Positions 45,956-57,430 are shown, counted from the stretch's first letter. The stretch is DNA of 64,000 nt from Rhipidocladum racemiflorum (GCA_036346355.1 CM070576.1:16599558-16663557), one strand, 5' to 3'. Notes: a model not told the origin generated them from the letters alone. Translations and numbers: made by a program.

Positions 45956-47496
45956 ATGGCGGTGCACGTGCTAGTATTCCCGTTCCCGTCGCAGGGGCAC
46001 CTCAACTGCATGCTCCACTTCGCCGAGCTCCTCGCCGAGGCTGCAGCCTTCCATGTCAGTTTCCTGCTCACCGACAATAACCGGCGCCGCCTTACGCGAG
46101 TCTCCACGGCCTCCTCGCCGCGCCTCCGTTTCCTGTCGATCTCCGATGGGCTTCCTGATGACCACCCGCGACAGCCGTCGAAGACCCGCGTCATGGAGCT
46201 GTCGGCGTCCCTCCGGGCGGGAGGCAGCGTCGCGTACCGCGCTCTTCTTGCCTCGCTATGTGCTGGAGAAGGCACTGGCAACGGCGAAGACCACGACGGA
46301 TTCCCTCCCGTGACTTGCGTCGTCGCCGATGGCATCATGCCGTTCGCCATTGACATTGCCGAGGAGCTCCGCGTGCCGGCTATCGCCTTCCGCACGGCCA
46401 GCGCGTGGAGTATCTTGGCCTACTTGTCCGCGCCCAACCTTCTTGAGCTCGGTGAGCTCCCATTCCCAGGTGCGCGCGTACTACATATAACTCACCACTG
46501 ACACGGCTATTTACATGTTTGAGTTGTTGACGTTGTGTTTATTTGTCCTGGGATCTTGTAGAAGGCGGTGACCCCGACGAACTGGTGCGCGGTATGCCGG
46601 GTATCAGCACGGAAAGCTTCCTACGGCGGCGAGATCTCCCGAGCGCTTGCCAAGATTGCAAAAGCCGCGACGACCCCATGCTGCAAATGCTGGCTGCGGT
46701 CACCGCGCACAACGGCAGGGCGCGAGCAGTCATATTCAACAGTGCGGCGTCCTTGGAAGCATCAGCGCTCGAGCACATCGCGCCGCATATGCGCGACACG
46801 TTCGCTGTCGGTCCGCTCCACGCCATGTCTGGGACCGTGCCAGTGAGCCTATGGAGTGAGGACCGCAGCTGCATCGCGTGGCTCGACGGCCAGCCGGACA
46901 GGTCAGTCGTGTACGTCAGCATGGGGAGCGTCACCGTCATTGCACATGAGCAATTCACGGAGTTCCTGTATGGTCTTGTCAACGCCGGTTTCCCGTTCCT
47001 GTGGGTGCTCCGGCCGGACATGGTCGGGGCGAGCCATAACAACGCGCTCCAGGAAGCCATGCACGCGGCGGGCGACAAGGCGCACGTGGTCGCGTGGGCG
47101 CCGCAGCGTGACGTGCTGCGGCACCGCGCGGTCGGCTGCTTCCTGACGCACGCCGGTTGGAACTCCACGCTGGAGGCTGTCGCCGAGGGCGTACCAATGG
47201 TGTGCTGGCCGTTCTCGTTCGACCAGCCGACCAACAGCCGGCTCGTGGCCGCCGTGTGGAAGACGGGGATTGACATGAAGGATGTGTGCGACCAGGCCGT
47301 CGTCGAGAGGACGCTGAAGGAGGTGATGGATGGGAGCGGCGCCGAAGAGATAAGACGGTCCGCGAGGACCCTGGAGCTCGCCGTGAGGCGGGATGTTGCC
47401 GACGGAGGCTCGTCGACGACAGAGTTCAAGCGGCTCGTTGAGTTCATCAAGGAGCTCAGTGCTCGCACTGCTGGTTGGGATGGCTTACAAGACTAG
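45956..47496 (+). CDS. family-1 UDP-glycosyltransferase, 482 aa, two exons
   Basis: Exons 45956-46469 and 46562-47496 join across a 92-bp GT-AG intron, giving FPEGGDP at the junction. The enzyme should transfer a sugar from a UDP-sugar to a small molecule in the cytosol. The N-terminus MAVHVLVFPFPSQGHLN has the catalytic His15; the partner Asp is probably Asp125 (VVADGIMPF). The 44-residue plant PSPG box spans residues 350-393, from WAPQRDVL through HAGWNSTLEA to WPFSFDQ. The final Gln is usual for UDP-glucose users. Length is normal for the family. N-terminal style suggests the UGT85/UGT709-like group, but the acceptor cannot be deduced. Both frames are intact and the GC-rich coding style is typical of grass genes, so it is probably functional. 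A hAT element sits 263 bp upstream. Confidence 0.93.
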
Positions 47497-48137
47497 ATCA
47501 GTGCACAAGCTAGTGCATGCAGAAATGTAGAATAAAAACCCAATTTCGTTATGGCTTATGCTGTTCGAACCAATCGAACTCGTGTGAAATCGTGTTTGAT
47601 CGGTAGCGCAGCTTCGAACTTGTAGACTTTCAGTCCATTCCTTTTTTAGATCAAAGTTCGAGTTCCTATGTCGCATAAACTGAAAGAAATGGCTTGACGC
47701 AAAGATGCATTTGGCAATCGCAAGCGCAGATAATGTTGGATTTGATAAACATCAATCATTCGGATATTTTTATTGTTGAAATTATCCAAATATAAAATCA
47801 TTGGATCATTGTTAAGATTTGAAAATATCAATTACATCTGATCTTATAATTTGATCTAATGCCCGGTGATATCCGGGTGAAATATACAATGATTCAAAAT
47901 TTAGATGTTAACTAAAACAAATATATCCGGATGATACTTATACACCGCCGGTAATGTTTGCAGTTGAGTTAAAGTGCTGTGACAAGCTGACAATATGAGT
48001 GCTGTGGTTCTGTCAATAAACGTCAGAGGGGTCACCTAGGCGAATAATTGATTCTTCAATTCATGAGGTGCTGGTTGCTGGGTCTGTACGACATTACTAC
48101 ATTAATGCACAAAAGTAAGGACCTACATTGGACCTAC
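47497..48137. other. 3' flank of the glycosyltransferase gene
   Basis: AT-rich DNA. The first 150 bp are the likely 3' UTR, with AATAAAA near 47531. No gene or transposon terminus was recognised in the rest. Confidence 0.5.
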
Positions 48138-48145
48138 ATCCAATG

Positions 48146-48554
48146 TAGGGATGGCAAAAATACCCGTGGGTTCGGATCTGAATCCAAATTTGGACCCACG
48201 GATATATTATTTCGGGTTCGGGTCCGGATCTCATTTTGGACCGTGGGTACCCAGACCCGGACCCAACAAGAAAATATCCATTGTATGAAATAGAATTGTA
48301 GCTGACAAAAATCATCTATTGTTGCTTACTGTTGCTTTGTTATTATATGCATGTAGTCTATTTCTTAATCCAGGTAATGAAGTCTTAAAATTTAATTAAA
48401 TTTTATAAACTTTAGCTATTCAAACAAATAAAAATAGAATTCTGTTGTTCGGGTCCGGGTACCCGTCGGGTCCGAATCCGGGTTCGGACTTCGGGTCTCG
48501 GGTCCAGATCCACGGAGGCTGGACCGGAGGGACTCAGACCCGTTGCCATCCCTA
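48146..48554. mobile_element. hAT-type MITE, 409 bp, with 8-bp target duplication
   Basis: It is flanked by ATCCAATG on both sides (48138-48145 and 48555-48562). The ends are TAGGGATGGCAA and its inverse TTGCCATCCCTA. Subterminal regions are rich in GGGTCCGGGTACCC-like motifs. This end sequence is a widespread plant non-autonomous hAT type. No coding capacity. Confidence 0.93.
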
Positions 48555-48720
48555 ATCCAATGCTATCGATCCCTATAGTAAAATTGCGGATATAGGATCT
48601 CGCCAGCGGGTGCAAGACCGGAGGGACTGTTGGGCCGCCGGGGCAATCCCAGGATTTGATAAGCTTGCTTCAGTACTCGTCTTTTATAAAACTTTACAAA
48701 TCTTAGACAAAACGGTTATA

Positions 48721-48962
48721 GGCTTGTTTCAGCTTCTGGATTATAGATTATAGGAGAAACTACTTCTGATTGTGGGAGAATCAAGTCGGGCCGGTTTCAA
48801 CTTCTAGGTTCCAGATCAGGCCGACGAGAAACAGCAAGAATCAGGTTTCAGCCGGATTCTGATTCTATATAAAGGGAAGTTTCTGATTTTCTGATAAGGT
48901 GTCTAGAATTCTCCGTTCAGCAAATAATCCATTTTTTTAAAAATAAAAGCTGAAACGAACCG
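48721..48962. mobile_element. probable MITE with GGcTtGTTTCAGCTT ends
   Basis: The left end GGCTTGTTTCAGCTTCTGG and the inverted right end GGTTCGTTTCAGCTTTT match over about 16 bp. The interior carries further TTTCAACTTCT/TTTCAGCC pieces. Flanking TTATA and CCATAA do not give a clean target duplication. Confidence 0.5.
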
Positions 48963-49230
48963 AACCATAAACAGTAAAGGAAAATTTGTACTAATAAAAA
49001 CTAACATGATTTTCCAGTTTAACTAGAAAGCCCCGATATAGTCTTATCCTTTAATTTGTTTGTTTTAAATAAGCTGGTCGACCATCAAAACACTCCATCA
49101 TTTCTACTTTATCAGAACTTGACTATAGTCAATTGGGGCAATTGTGCAACGATTTTTTTTTTAATAATACAATTTTTAATCAAAATTGCAAAACTAACGT
49201 TCGGCAAATGAAATTATAGAAATATACATC

Positions 49231-49387
49231 TGTCGCCCGTTGGTTGGGCGACATAAGCCCAACCAATGGGCGACAAGAGCCCATTCGTGTCTCTGTCGCC
49301 AGTTCAACGGGCGACATAGTAAAAATCCCCCGATGGACCGGCGACAAAAAGTGCCGCGGGTTTCTGTCGCCCGATTAACGGGCGATA
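49231..49387. repeat. three GTCGCC/GGCGAC hairpins at the head of the PMD-MULE
   Basis: Stem-loops lie at 49231-49253 (TGTCGCCC, 7-base loop, GGGCGACA), 49294-49316 and 49365-49387, with extra single GGCGACA copies between them. Related motifs occur in the deletion derivative at about 5350-5450. Confidence 0.85.
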
Positions 49388-49396
49388 GAAGACCAA

Positions 49397-49402
49397 TATA
49401 AA
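49397..49402 (+). promoter_or_regulatory. probable TATA box of the MULE transposase
   Basis: TATAAA, in CCAATATAAAGTGCGCC, lies just after the hairpins and upstream of a purine-rich leader. It is about 800 bp before the transposase start, probably with a leader intron between (49555-50190). Confidence 0.5.
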
Positions 49403-49554
49403 GTGCGCCGCACGCTCGCCCAGGCGCAGTTTAGTCGGGCGAGAGTGAATCAAAAAACAGAGAAAGAAAAAAAGAGAAGAAGAGGGAAGAAAAAAAGAGA
49501 GGAAGAGGGGAGAAAAGGAGAGCGGCATTCGAGCCAGCGCGATCCATTTGCAGG

Positions 49555-50193
49555 TAATTGCCTGTTGTTTAATTTTTGTAGCTGTAGATTCTAGCACATC
49601 TAGTTAGATGTAGGTGGATCTAGCAAATCTAGTTAGATGTAGGTATAAACTATTCGTTCTTTAATGTTTTAGCAGTAAATTATGATTGAGCTAGGTTTGT
49701 GCGTTGATCTAGCGAATGTAGATATTTTATACAAATACAAGTACATCCATATATATTCATTTCTTAGGAATATAGCAGGGTAGATATAGCGAGAATTGTA
49801 TTTAGATGTAGGTTGAGTAGAAATTAATTGTAGAGAATGTAGTTAGAGTAGTAATCATTTCCTTGTTTAATTTTTTAGCAGTAAATTATGATTGAGTAGA
49901 AATAAATTTATATCTAGGTTTATGTGCGTAGATCTAGCTAATGTAGATATTTTATACTGATACAAGTACATCCATATATATATATATATATATATATTCA
50001 TTTCTTACGAATGTAGTAGGGTAGATATAGCGATTGTAGTTAGATATACGTAGATATGTATTGTTAGGAATGTAGTTATATTTTCTACGAATAGATCTAT
50101 ATTTTTGTAGCATATAGATGTACCAATGTTAGGTGTCATAGTATTTTTTACGAAAAGTAATTAATTTGTGGGTGAATGAATGGATTCGCAGAT
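49555..50193 (+). other. leader or intron of the MULE transposase gene
   Basis: AT-rich, with degenerate repeats of ATCTAGTTAGATGTAGGT and a TA microsatellite (49974-49997). GTAATT at 49554 could be a donor and TTCGCAG at about 50190 an acceptor, directly before ATATGGCAG. No coding content. Confidence 0.45.
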
Positions 50194-52929
50194 ATGGCAG
50201 AACGAGTTCCATTTAGAATCTATTATGGAGAAGGGTTGTAGTGTATGGTTTGGAGGGTGCGGATCTAAGTAACTTCCAGTATGTGGACAGAAGTTTGAGT
50301 AGGGTCGAAGAGCGCACATTTGCTTCTGTGTTGAAGTGGTTGTATTATACTTTTCGGATGGAACAAGAGAAGTGCCAGCTGAAGGTATTCTGCCGATGTT
50401 GTATGCAAAACGATCCTATCTGTTGGGAGCTAGTTGAGCTGAAAGGAACCGCATTGTGGAGATCATATGTGAGGGGGATAGAGCAACAGGGATGGAATCG
50501 AGTGCTTTGGTGCAAGCATCTAGCAGGGATGTTGCCCCTCAATAGCAGTTGGACAGTGGTGAGTGTAGTCAGCCTCAAAATGAGTTCAGTTTTGGTGACA
50601 CCGAAATTGGGGGATCTAGCCGTGAGCAGTATGTTCAGGCATGCAACGAGGACATCATTTGCCAAAGTGGTGAACAATATGAATTTGGGGAGGATGAAGA
50701 AAATGTTGGACAAGTAGCGCGGGGACAAGTAGGCGAAGGTGAGCAAATTGATGAAATAACAGTTAGGATGGAAGAGGAAGACCGTGAGTACAACATAGCA
50801 GAAGTGGAAGACGACGACGAGTCAGATGAGGAAGATGGAGGTACGGAGCCGCTTGTGCCAGCCGAGTGGAGCACGCATCAATTTGATATGTTGGTTGTCA
50901 ATGAAAGCAACGATATACCTTGGCAGTATAGCGACAACGAGGTTAGGCCTAACAGTATGTACGCGACAAAAGAGGATGTGCAGGATGCTGTGAAAGATTG
51001 GGCCTTATCATTAAGGACTTTCAGGGTTAAGAAATCCACCCCGACCTGCTACGACGTGGTGTGTGAGATCCATGGGTGTCCGTGGAGAGTGCACGCGTAC
51101 AAGCCCAAATGGGGCACCCATTGGTTATGCTCGAAGGTTGAGTAGCATATCTGTATGATTGAGGAAACAATGATGGCTCACATGAACCTGTCATCCGGGT
51201 ATGTCGGGAACATCATGTACGCAGAGATAGTGGAGAACCTGAGTTTTGAGCCTCGTACTATTATCCGAGCAATCGAGAACAGATATTAGTACAAAATTAG
51301 CTATGGGAATGCATGGAGGGCGAAACAGAAGGCCTTAGAAATGAGGTTTGGGAAGTTTGAAGGCTCGTACCACAATCTGCCCACACTGCTCAGTCGCATT
51401 CAGGGAAGAAATCCTGACACTTACTATGATTATCAAGACTATCCGTCAATCAAGTGGCCAACTAAAAGGCATCTGAGGAGAGTGTTCTTCGCATTCGGAT
51501 CTTGCATCAAGGCGTTCTATCACTATTGTCCATTGCTGTGCGTGGACGTCACATTCTTGATCGAAAAATACAGAGGGCAAATATTGACAGCTGTGGGCGT
51601 TGATGGAAACAACCAGATTCTGCCTGTTGGATTCGCCTTTGTAGAAAGCGAGAACTATGAGAGTTGGCTATGGTTCCTACGGAACTTGAAGATGGGGGGC
51701 AGTCAAAACTCATCAAGATGTGTGTGTGCTGCACTACAGGCATGCTGGTCTGCTTAGTGCAATCAACCAATTGCAAACAGGGGCAGAGGAGCCATTTCCA
51801 TGACCTGACTTGCAGAGCCGATGGTGCATGAGGCATTTAGGCGCAAACTTCTACAAGCAATTCAGGGCAAACTTCTACAAGCAATTCAGGAACAAGGAAC
51901 TCAGGAACATGTTCAAAATACTATGTAAGCAAAACCAGGAGAGCAAGTTCCGGACTCTGTAGAAAAATATTGATGAGCTGACAAGAAAACACAAAGAGGA
52001 GCAGGCGAACAAGACTACTGGCAGCGAAACACATGATGAGGCAAAGCCTCTTCCCCCCTGCCAACAGAAGATGATGCGATTAATCATCATCGAAGGCAAA
52101 GACCAATCAAATGTTTCTCGGACTGGATCAAACACTAACTGAAAGAAAAGTGGGCACTGTTATATGAAACACATGGTGCCAGATACGGTGTGATGACCAG
52201 TAACTTTGCAGAAGTTTACAACTGGGTAATGAGAGGGATGATGTGTCCCCCATTGGTGGGAATTGTTGAGGGAGTGCTGCGGGGCACAACGAAGTACTTC
52301 GTCATAGATACCAAGCTGCTGAGATAGTGATGAGATGTGAAGTTCCTGTACTCTTCCATGATTAGTAAATACATGGATGAGAAGAGTCAGATGGTGCATG
52401 AACACTACGCTTAGAGGTGATCTACAAGGATAAAGGACGGCGTGGAACCAACTAGAAGGTTGTCATCCAGGAGTGCATAATACGGGCTGATTGCAAATGC
52501 TCGTGTAACAAGCCCCACCTTTTGCATAGGGCGTGTTCTCATGTGATAGCCGCATGTGCTTTATTTGGAATGCAACCTGGTACATATCTATCTGAATATT
52601 TTAGGAAGGAAAGGGTGATGGCGACTTGGAGCGAGGAGCTTTATGGTTATGGTGTTGTGGGTTCTTTCACCACAACTCCTAGTGCTGATGAAAGGTTATG
52701 GGCCCCTGATTTTAATGCAAGAAGATGGAAAGCAGGGCGTCAGAAGACAAGACGTATCAGAAATGACATGGATGAGTCAGAAGCTGGCAAACGCGTGAAG
52801 AAATGTTCATTGTGCAAGGAAACATGACATACATTCAAGAATTGCCATGCACAAAACAAAGAAGATGAAGGAGGAGATGGCAATCCGACGGTGGGGGATG
52901 GATCGTCCTCTACGAGGAGTGCTGCATGA
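50194..52929 (+). pseudogene. MuDR-type MULE transposase, several stops
   Basis: The start MAERVPFRIYY at 50194 follows an AG acceptor-like site. An acidic stretch lies near 50690-50860 (EDDDESDEEDGG). A MuDR N-terminal domain follows at about 50880-51150 (MYATKEDVQDAVKDWALSL). The MULE catalytic domain begins near 51300 and has CVDVTFL (first catalytic Asp) and then VGFAFVESENYESWLWFLRN. A later part has CMRHLGANFYKQF. A SWIM zinc finger is near 52490-52550 (CKCSC, then RACSHVIAAC). The C-terminus has a broken zinc knuckle (KKCSLCKET, then a stop, then HTFKNCH). In-frame stops at about 51143 and 51287 and later frame changes kill it. Such transposases normally act on the MULE ends. Confidence 0.85.
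51843..51890 (+). repeat. 24-bp tandem duplication in the transposase
   Basis: GCAAACTTCTACAAGCAATTCAGG-type unit occurs twice (51843 and 51867). It duplicates eight residues (ANFYKQFR) in frame. It is absent in the usual family layout, as far as I recall. Confidence 0.85.
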
Positions 52930-53195
52930 CGCCAGCGTACCACATGAGAAGCAATTTAATCACAATTTAATCGATGTACTGTGTGTTGTGTGAACCCTGT
53001 GTGTAAGCATATTGCATGTGGCTATGAGTGTTGTGCATTGACAAATTATTGTAACTGTTTCATTATATTTATGATGCTTGAACTGTTTTATGTGCGTATT
53101 TGTTTGAACATATTGTTGTGATGCTTCTATAGTTTTTCAGATGCTTTTTTTCTATATGCATTTTAATTATAACTCTTTTTTTGTAATTTGCAGGT

Positions 53196-56100
53196 ATGGC
53201 TAACCAGCCCGGAGATGATGAGTGGCCCTTTGAGTTGTTGGATCGGGTCGTTGATGGTCGTCACCATGCCCACTTCGCCATTGCTTTTCCGGAGGAGGGA
53301 GGCGATCCTGTGCAGCTCGGCATCCTTTGACCGAGGACACCGCAGTACGCCTGGGCGCTCGATCCTCGTTGGATCCCCAGGTAACATATTAGCATTTAGA
53401 TTTCTTAATATGTTTGTGGTACTATCGTTATTAGTGTTGTACTGATATTAATTACATATTTTTTCTTTCGTAGGCTTTGAGCTTCAGGATTGCTGCCATT
53501 CGCCTGGATGGTGGAGGATGTGGGTCGCCGATTCCCGTTCGACAAGTCCCTGATCACCGCTCTGGTGGATCGGTGGAGGCCAGAGACCCACACCTTCCAT
53601 CTACCCGTCGGGGAGATGGCGATCACTTTGCAGGACGTGTCGTACCTGCTCGGCCTCCCGATCGCCGGTGACGCTGTGGTGCCCCAAGACGTCGACCCTA
53701 CATGGCTCCAGTAGCCACTTAAGCAGTTCCAGGGTGTGCTACCACCACCTGGGTACCGTGGCTTCACCAGCACACACGGTCCGCCACTACGGTGGCTTCG
53801 ACAGTTCGTGGTGCACAACTAGCCTTTGAAATAACAAGTGCTCTTGAATTACAGCTTAAAATAACAAGTAACATGTGATCTTCTATTTTATAACCTGCGC
53901 ATATCATCGAGCCTGCGGACGAGTACAGGGTCAGCCGCCACCTAGAGGCGTACCTGTTGTGGCTGTTTGGCTGGTGCTTGTTCACGAGCTCCCATGGGGA
54001 TAGCGTGGACATGCACCTTGTCCATTTCGCGAGGGAGATCGCGGACGCACCCCTTGACAATGTGCCACAGTACTCCTAGGGGTCCGCTGTCCTCTGCACA
54101 TGTACCGGGCCCTCTGCGATGGCTATTCCCAGATCAGCGACGAGTCGACCTTCGGAGGATGCCCACTGCTAGTACAGCTGTGGGCATACGAGAGGTTCTA
54201 GATCGGGTAGCCCAACATCAACCTAGAGCCTCTTCAGCCTGCAGGCGACGACGACGTCGACGGTCCGACCATGGGCACCATCTGATGCCACCGACGGGTA
54301 AGATATTGCAATTACGATTTTGGTACTTTTGCTTTAACATTTGTGAGTACTAATGGTAACATTCTGTCGTCACTGCAGCCTAGGTGGGCACACAGGACGG
54401 TGCGGATGGGCTACCCACAGTTTGTCGCTGCGTTCGACCACCTCACCAACGACCACGTGCGCTGGATGCCGAACGCATAGGCAGAGGTCCAACTTCGTGT
54501 GACGGGCGCCCTGTCGACCCTTTGCACACGAGACGCAGTGTACTGGTGCACACAGCGGTTCCTCGTGTTCGACGTCCAGGTCAAGGCCTACGCTATCCAT
54601 CGAGTGATGAGGTAGTTCGGCCTACGATAGGAGTTCCCAGTCCCAATCGGTCGTCTGGTTCCACACGCTGCCCACACGTAAGTTCCCTCAATCGATGTTC
54701 CATAGTTACTATCGTGTATTGTCATCTAATAATTCTATATTCATTTCTGATCCACAGCCAGACTAGGAATGGGGTGCATGGAGCCACCCCCTGGCACGTA
54801 CGGATGGCGCCATAGGTCGAGGAGTGGGCCGGAGCCCTCGAGGATGTCCATGCTGATGATGTGCCATACGACCTGGAGACATACCAGGCCTACCGACAGT
54901 GGTTCACTTCTCGTACCCGTGTGCATCTGGTACGTGTTGACCCGGATCCTCCCAGGCACGTCCCTAGGGTGAGAGACACGTATCCGGCCCATACGGACTC
55001 AGCTTTGCACAGTGCGGTACATTGTGTCCTATATACGATTTCATGCACAATCATTTAGTAGCTATGCTAACTAATTCGTAATATCTTTTTCAGACTGATA
55101 TGCTAGGCCGGTTCTACGAGGAATCTTCGAGGATGCTCTCGCGATTGACCGACAGCTCGCTGGTGAGCAGAGAGGACGTCACCAGCTTGCTCGTTAGGTT
55201 TCGGGACGGCTCTGCATGCGCCCTCGAGTTGGCTAGGTGCCGCCTGCCTCCCGGTGTGGGCCTAGGCGTGCCGCTTGGGACAGGCAGGGGATCTACGGCA
55301 GGTGCAACCTTTCACGCCGGAGGTGCCTCTTCTTCACACGGTAGTGCAGCCTTTCACGCTAGAGGTGAGTACTGCAATGCACTTTTCATGTTTTGCATTC
55401 ACTTTTCATGTTTTGCACTCACTTTTTGAATGCTCTCAATAATTCTTCACTTCCTACAGGTACCCAGACATAGTGGTTGCCGCCTACCACTGATGACTAC
55501 GACGGGTAGGGTGATGATCAGGAGGACTATGAGGACGACACCGTGTCGAGGTACCTCATCGATCCACACCCAGTTCAACTTGGTACCTCACGGCAGCAGT
55601 GGGCACCACGATCGACGTAGTGGCAAACACCACCACCACCACCGACGCAGCCTGGGTCATCGCAGTTAGGGGTGGAATCGAGCCGAGCTGAGCCGAGCTC
55701 GGCTCGGCTCGGCTGAGCTCGCCAGTTTTCGAGCCGAGCCGAGCCCGGCTCGTTGCATACATCGAGCTCAATCTTGAGCTCGGCTCGGGCTCGCTCGAGC
55801 CTCGAGCCGGCTCGCGAGCCGACCTACAAGGGCACTGGCAAGGGCCTAAATGCCCTTCATTCTCACAAAAAAACGAAGCTCCTCCATCCATTCTCATCGT
55901 TCTCAGGCTCCAGCCTCCTCTAGGGTTTGGTTAAGAAGCAATTTCACATTTATGGGACGCCTTTTTAAGCCTGAGATGGTTAGATCGCTCTTTCGGTTTA
56001 TAAAGCTGCAACCATGTACTCTGGAAAAAGACTACTCCGCGTACTTTTATACATTGCAAAAGTAATCAGTAGACCCAATACAAGACATTTGAAGTACTAA

Positions 56101-56584
56101 GAAGAGTAAACTCAAAAAGTAAGGTAAGACAAGCATTGCTCATTAGATGTCTAGCATTGGGTATACTAATTACTGTATTGTGAATTCATACCTTATATAA
56201 CTCAATGACTGTCGAGCCTAACGAGCCTAACGAGCCGCTCACGAGCTGGCTCGGGCTCGGCTCGTTGGCCAAGCGAGCCAGGCGGTAGGCTCGGGCTCGG
56301 CTCGTTGGCCATGCGAGCCGAGCCGCACCGAGCCGAGCCTCGAGCCTCGAGCTAAAATTCCACCCCTAGTCGCAGTGGTAGACACCACCACCACCGACAC
56401 AGGCTGGGTCGGCGCAGTGGCAGCCACCACCATCGACGCAGCCTGACCAGCCGGTGTACGCCACACCTCCAGCGAGACCACAGAGGGCCCACCGCGCGCT
56501 GATGCAGCTGACATACTCTCGGAGTTAGATTCAGAGGAGTACTACACAGCCGCGAGGAGCCACCCCAAAAAGGGGTCGGCACTA
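53196..56584 (+). pseudogene. plant mobile domain (PMD) gene of the MULE
   Basis: It starts MANQPGDDEWPFELL at 53196, after an AG acceptor, about 270 bp downstream of the transposase. The PMD (PF10536 type) runs across 53490-54240: RWRPETHTFHLPVGEM and LQDVSYLLGLPIAG, then YLLWLFGWCLFTSSHGDSVD and REIADAP. A C-terminal region with HRVMR, VRVDPDPPRHVPRVRDTYP and FYEESSRMLSRLTD extends to about 55350. A His/Ser/Pro-rich tail (after the MITE) ends near 56584 with DSEEYYTAARSHPKKGS. PMD proteins include host MAIN/MAIL-type nuclear factors and many transposon-borne copies; this is the latter. Stops at about 53329, 53713 and 54078 and other breaks make it non-functional. Intron positions were estimated only. 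Confidence 0.75.
55667..56368. mobile_element. non-autonomous hAT element inserted in the PMD gene
   Basis: 702 bp; ends TAGGGGTGGAAT and inverted ATTCCACCCCTA. Flanks ATCGCAGT and GTCGCAGT match at 7 of 8 positions, as expected for an 8-bp hAT target duplication with one change. The outer parts are dense with GAGCCGAGC/GCTCGGCTC motifs. The middle (about 55860-56200) is unrelated, with no convincing ORF. Confidence 0.88.
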
Positions 56585-56755
56585 GTTTCTTTTGTTTTTC
56601 ATTGTTCGTAGTTTCTTTTGTTTTTGAATGTTGGTACTTTGTTTTATTTTTTTATTGTTGGTAGTTTCAATCATATGTAATTAGTTAAACCTTTGAAATA
56701 CGCAATTAGTTAAATCAATCGGTGATTTTCATATGACCTGCTTGTCGACGTTTGG

Positions 56756-57176
56756 TGTCGGCAATAATCTTAGGGGGTGTGAATTTGTGGGGCAAGGCGC
56801 TGGATCAGGATCTCGATGGTAACACAAGACAAGAGTTAGACAGGTTCAGGCCCTCTGCGGTGGATGTAATACACTAGTCCTGTGTTATGAGATTATCTGG
56901 TCTCTCTCCTTTGAGGTCCCCACGTTCTCTTATATACGAGGGGAGGGAGGGAGTCCAACTCGGTTACAAGGGGACGAGTCCGAGTTGGTTACATGTAAAG
57001 GAATCATATCTTAACCTTTTTCAGGGTGATTTCCCCTGCGGTTACAATCTCTTATTTTAGTTATAGTTGGACAATAGGTAGACCTTCAGGATATGTGCGC
57101 GGGGTTTTATCCGTCCCCTCTTTCATCCTGTCTTTTTGGGTCCTCATGCGTACACCCGGTTTCCATGTCTCCCACA
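56756..57176 (+). repeat. putative 5' LTR of the gypsy-like element
   Basis: It runs from TGTCGGCAATAATC to TCTCCCACA (TG...CA, 421 bp). A TTATATA box at 56930-56936 fits an LTR promoter. The partner LTR lies outside the window, so the boundaries are provisional. No clear primer-binding site follows. Confidence 0.5.
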
Positions 57177-57430
57177 GTAGCCCCCGAGTGCTTTGCAATC
57201 GAGTTGCCTTTGATGACACTTTTTGTTTTCTCGCGGATGTAACTTGTTTGATCTATACTGCTTTGTCCGAGTGCCGGGCGTGGAGTTTGCAAAGGACTCA
57301 GCCTCAACCCTTTTACTGTGTGCATTAGGAAAACTCTTTTGTGATGCGGTACCGGTGCTCGACCCTTGTAGGGTTGCGCCAGTGGCATCATTAGCATTCG
57401 GCCCGGCCTGGGACACTCTAGATTTTTACC

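Larger units (their letters stand above)
49149..56755 (+). mobile_element. Mutator-like element (MULE) carrying a plant mobile domain gene
   Basis: It starts with an AT-rich head (TTTTTTTTAATAATACAATTTTT) shared with 5145. GTCGCC hairpins, a TATA box, a MuDR-type transposase pseudogene and a PMD gene in the same orientation follow. The right end is not resolved, because an LTR starts at 56756, and no 9-bp target duplication or matching right inverted repeat was found. A hAT MITE is inserted near its 3' end. Confidence 0.7.

Noticed and set aside
45862..46395. 177-codon ORF on the minus strand
   Set aside because: Antisense shadow of glycosyltransferase exon 1, rich in Arg and Ser, as expected for an off-frame reading.
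46539..47468. 309-codon ORF on the minus strand
   Set aside because: Antisense shadow of glycosyltransferase exon 2; GC-rich grass exons often leave long open antisense frames.
56756..57176. right end of the PMD-MULE
   Set aside because: No inverted match to the head at 49149 was found; the TG...CA layout and TATA box fit an LTR better.
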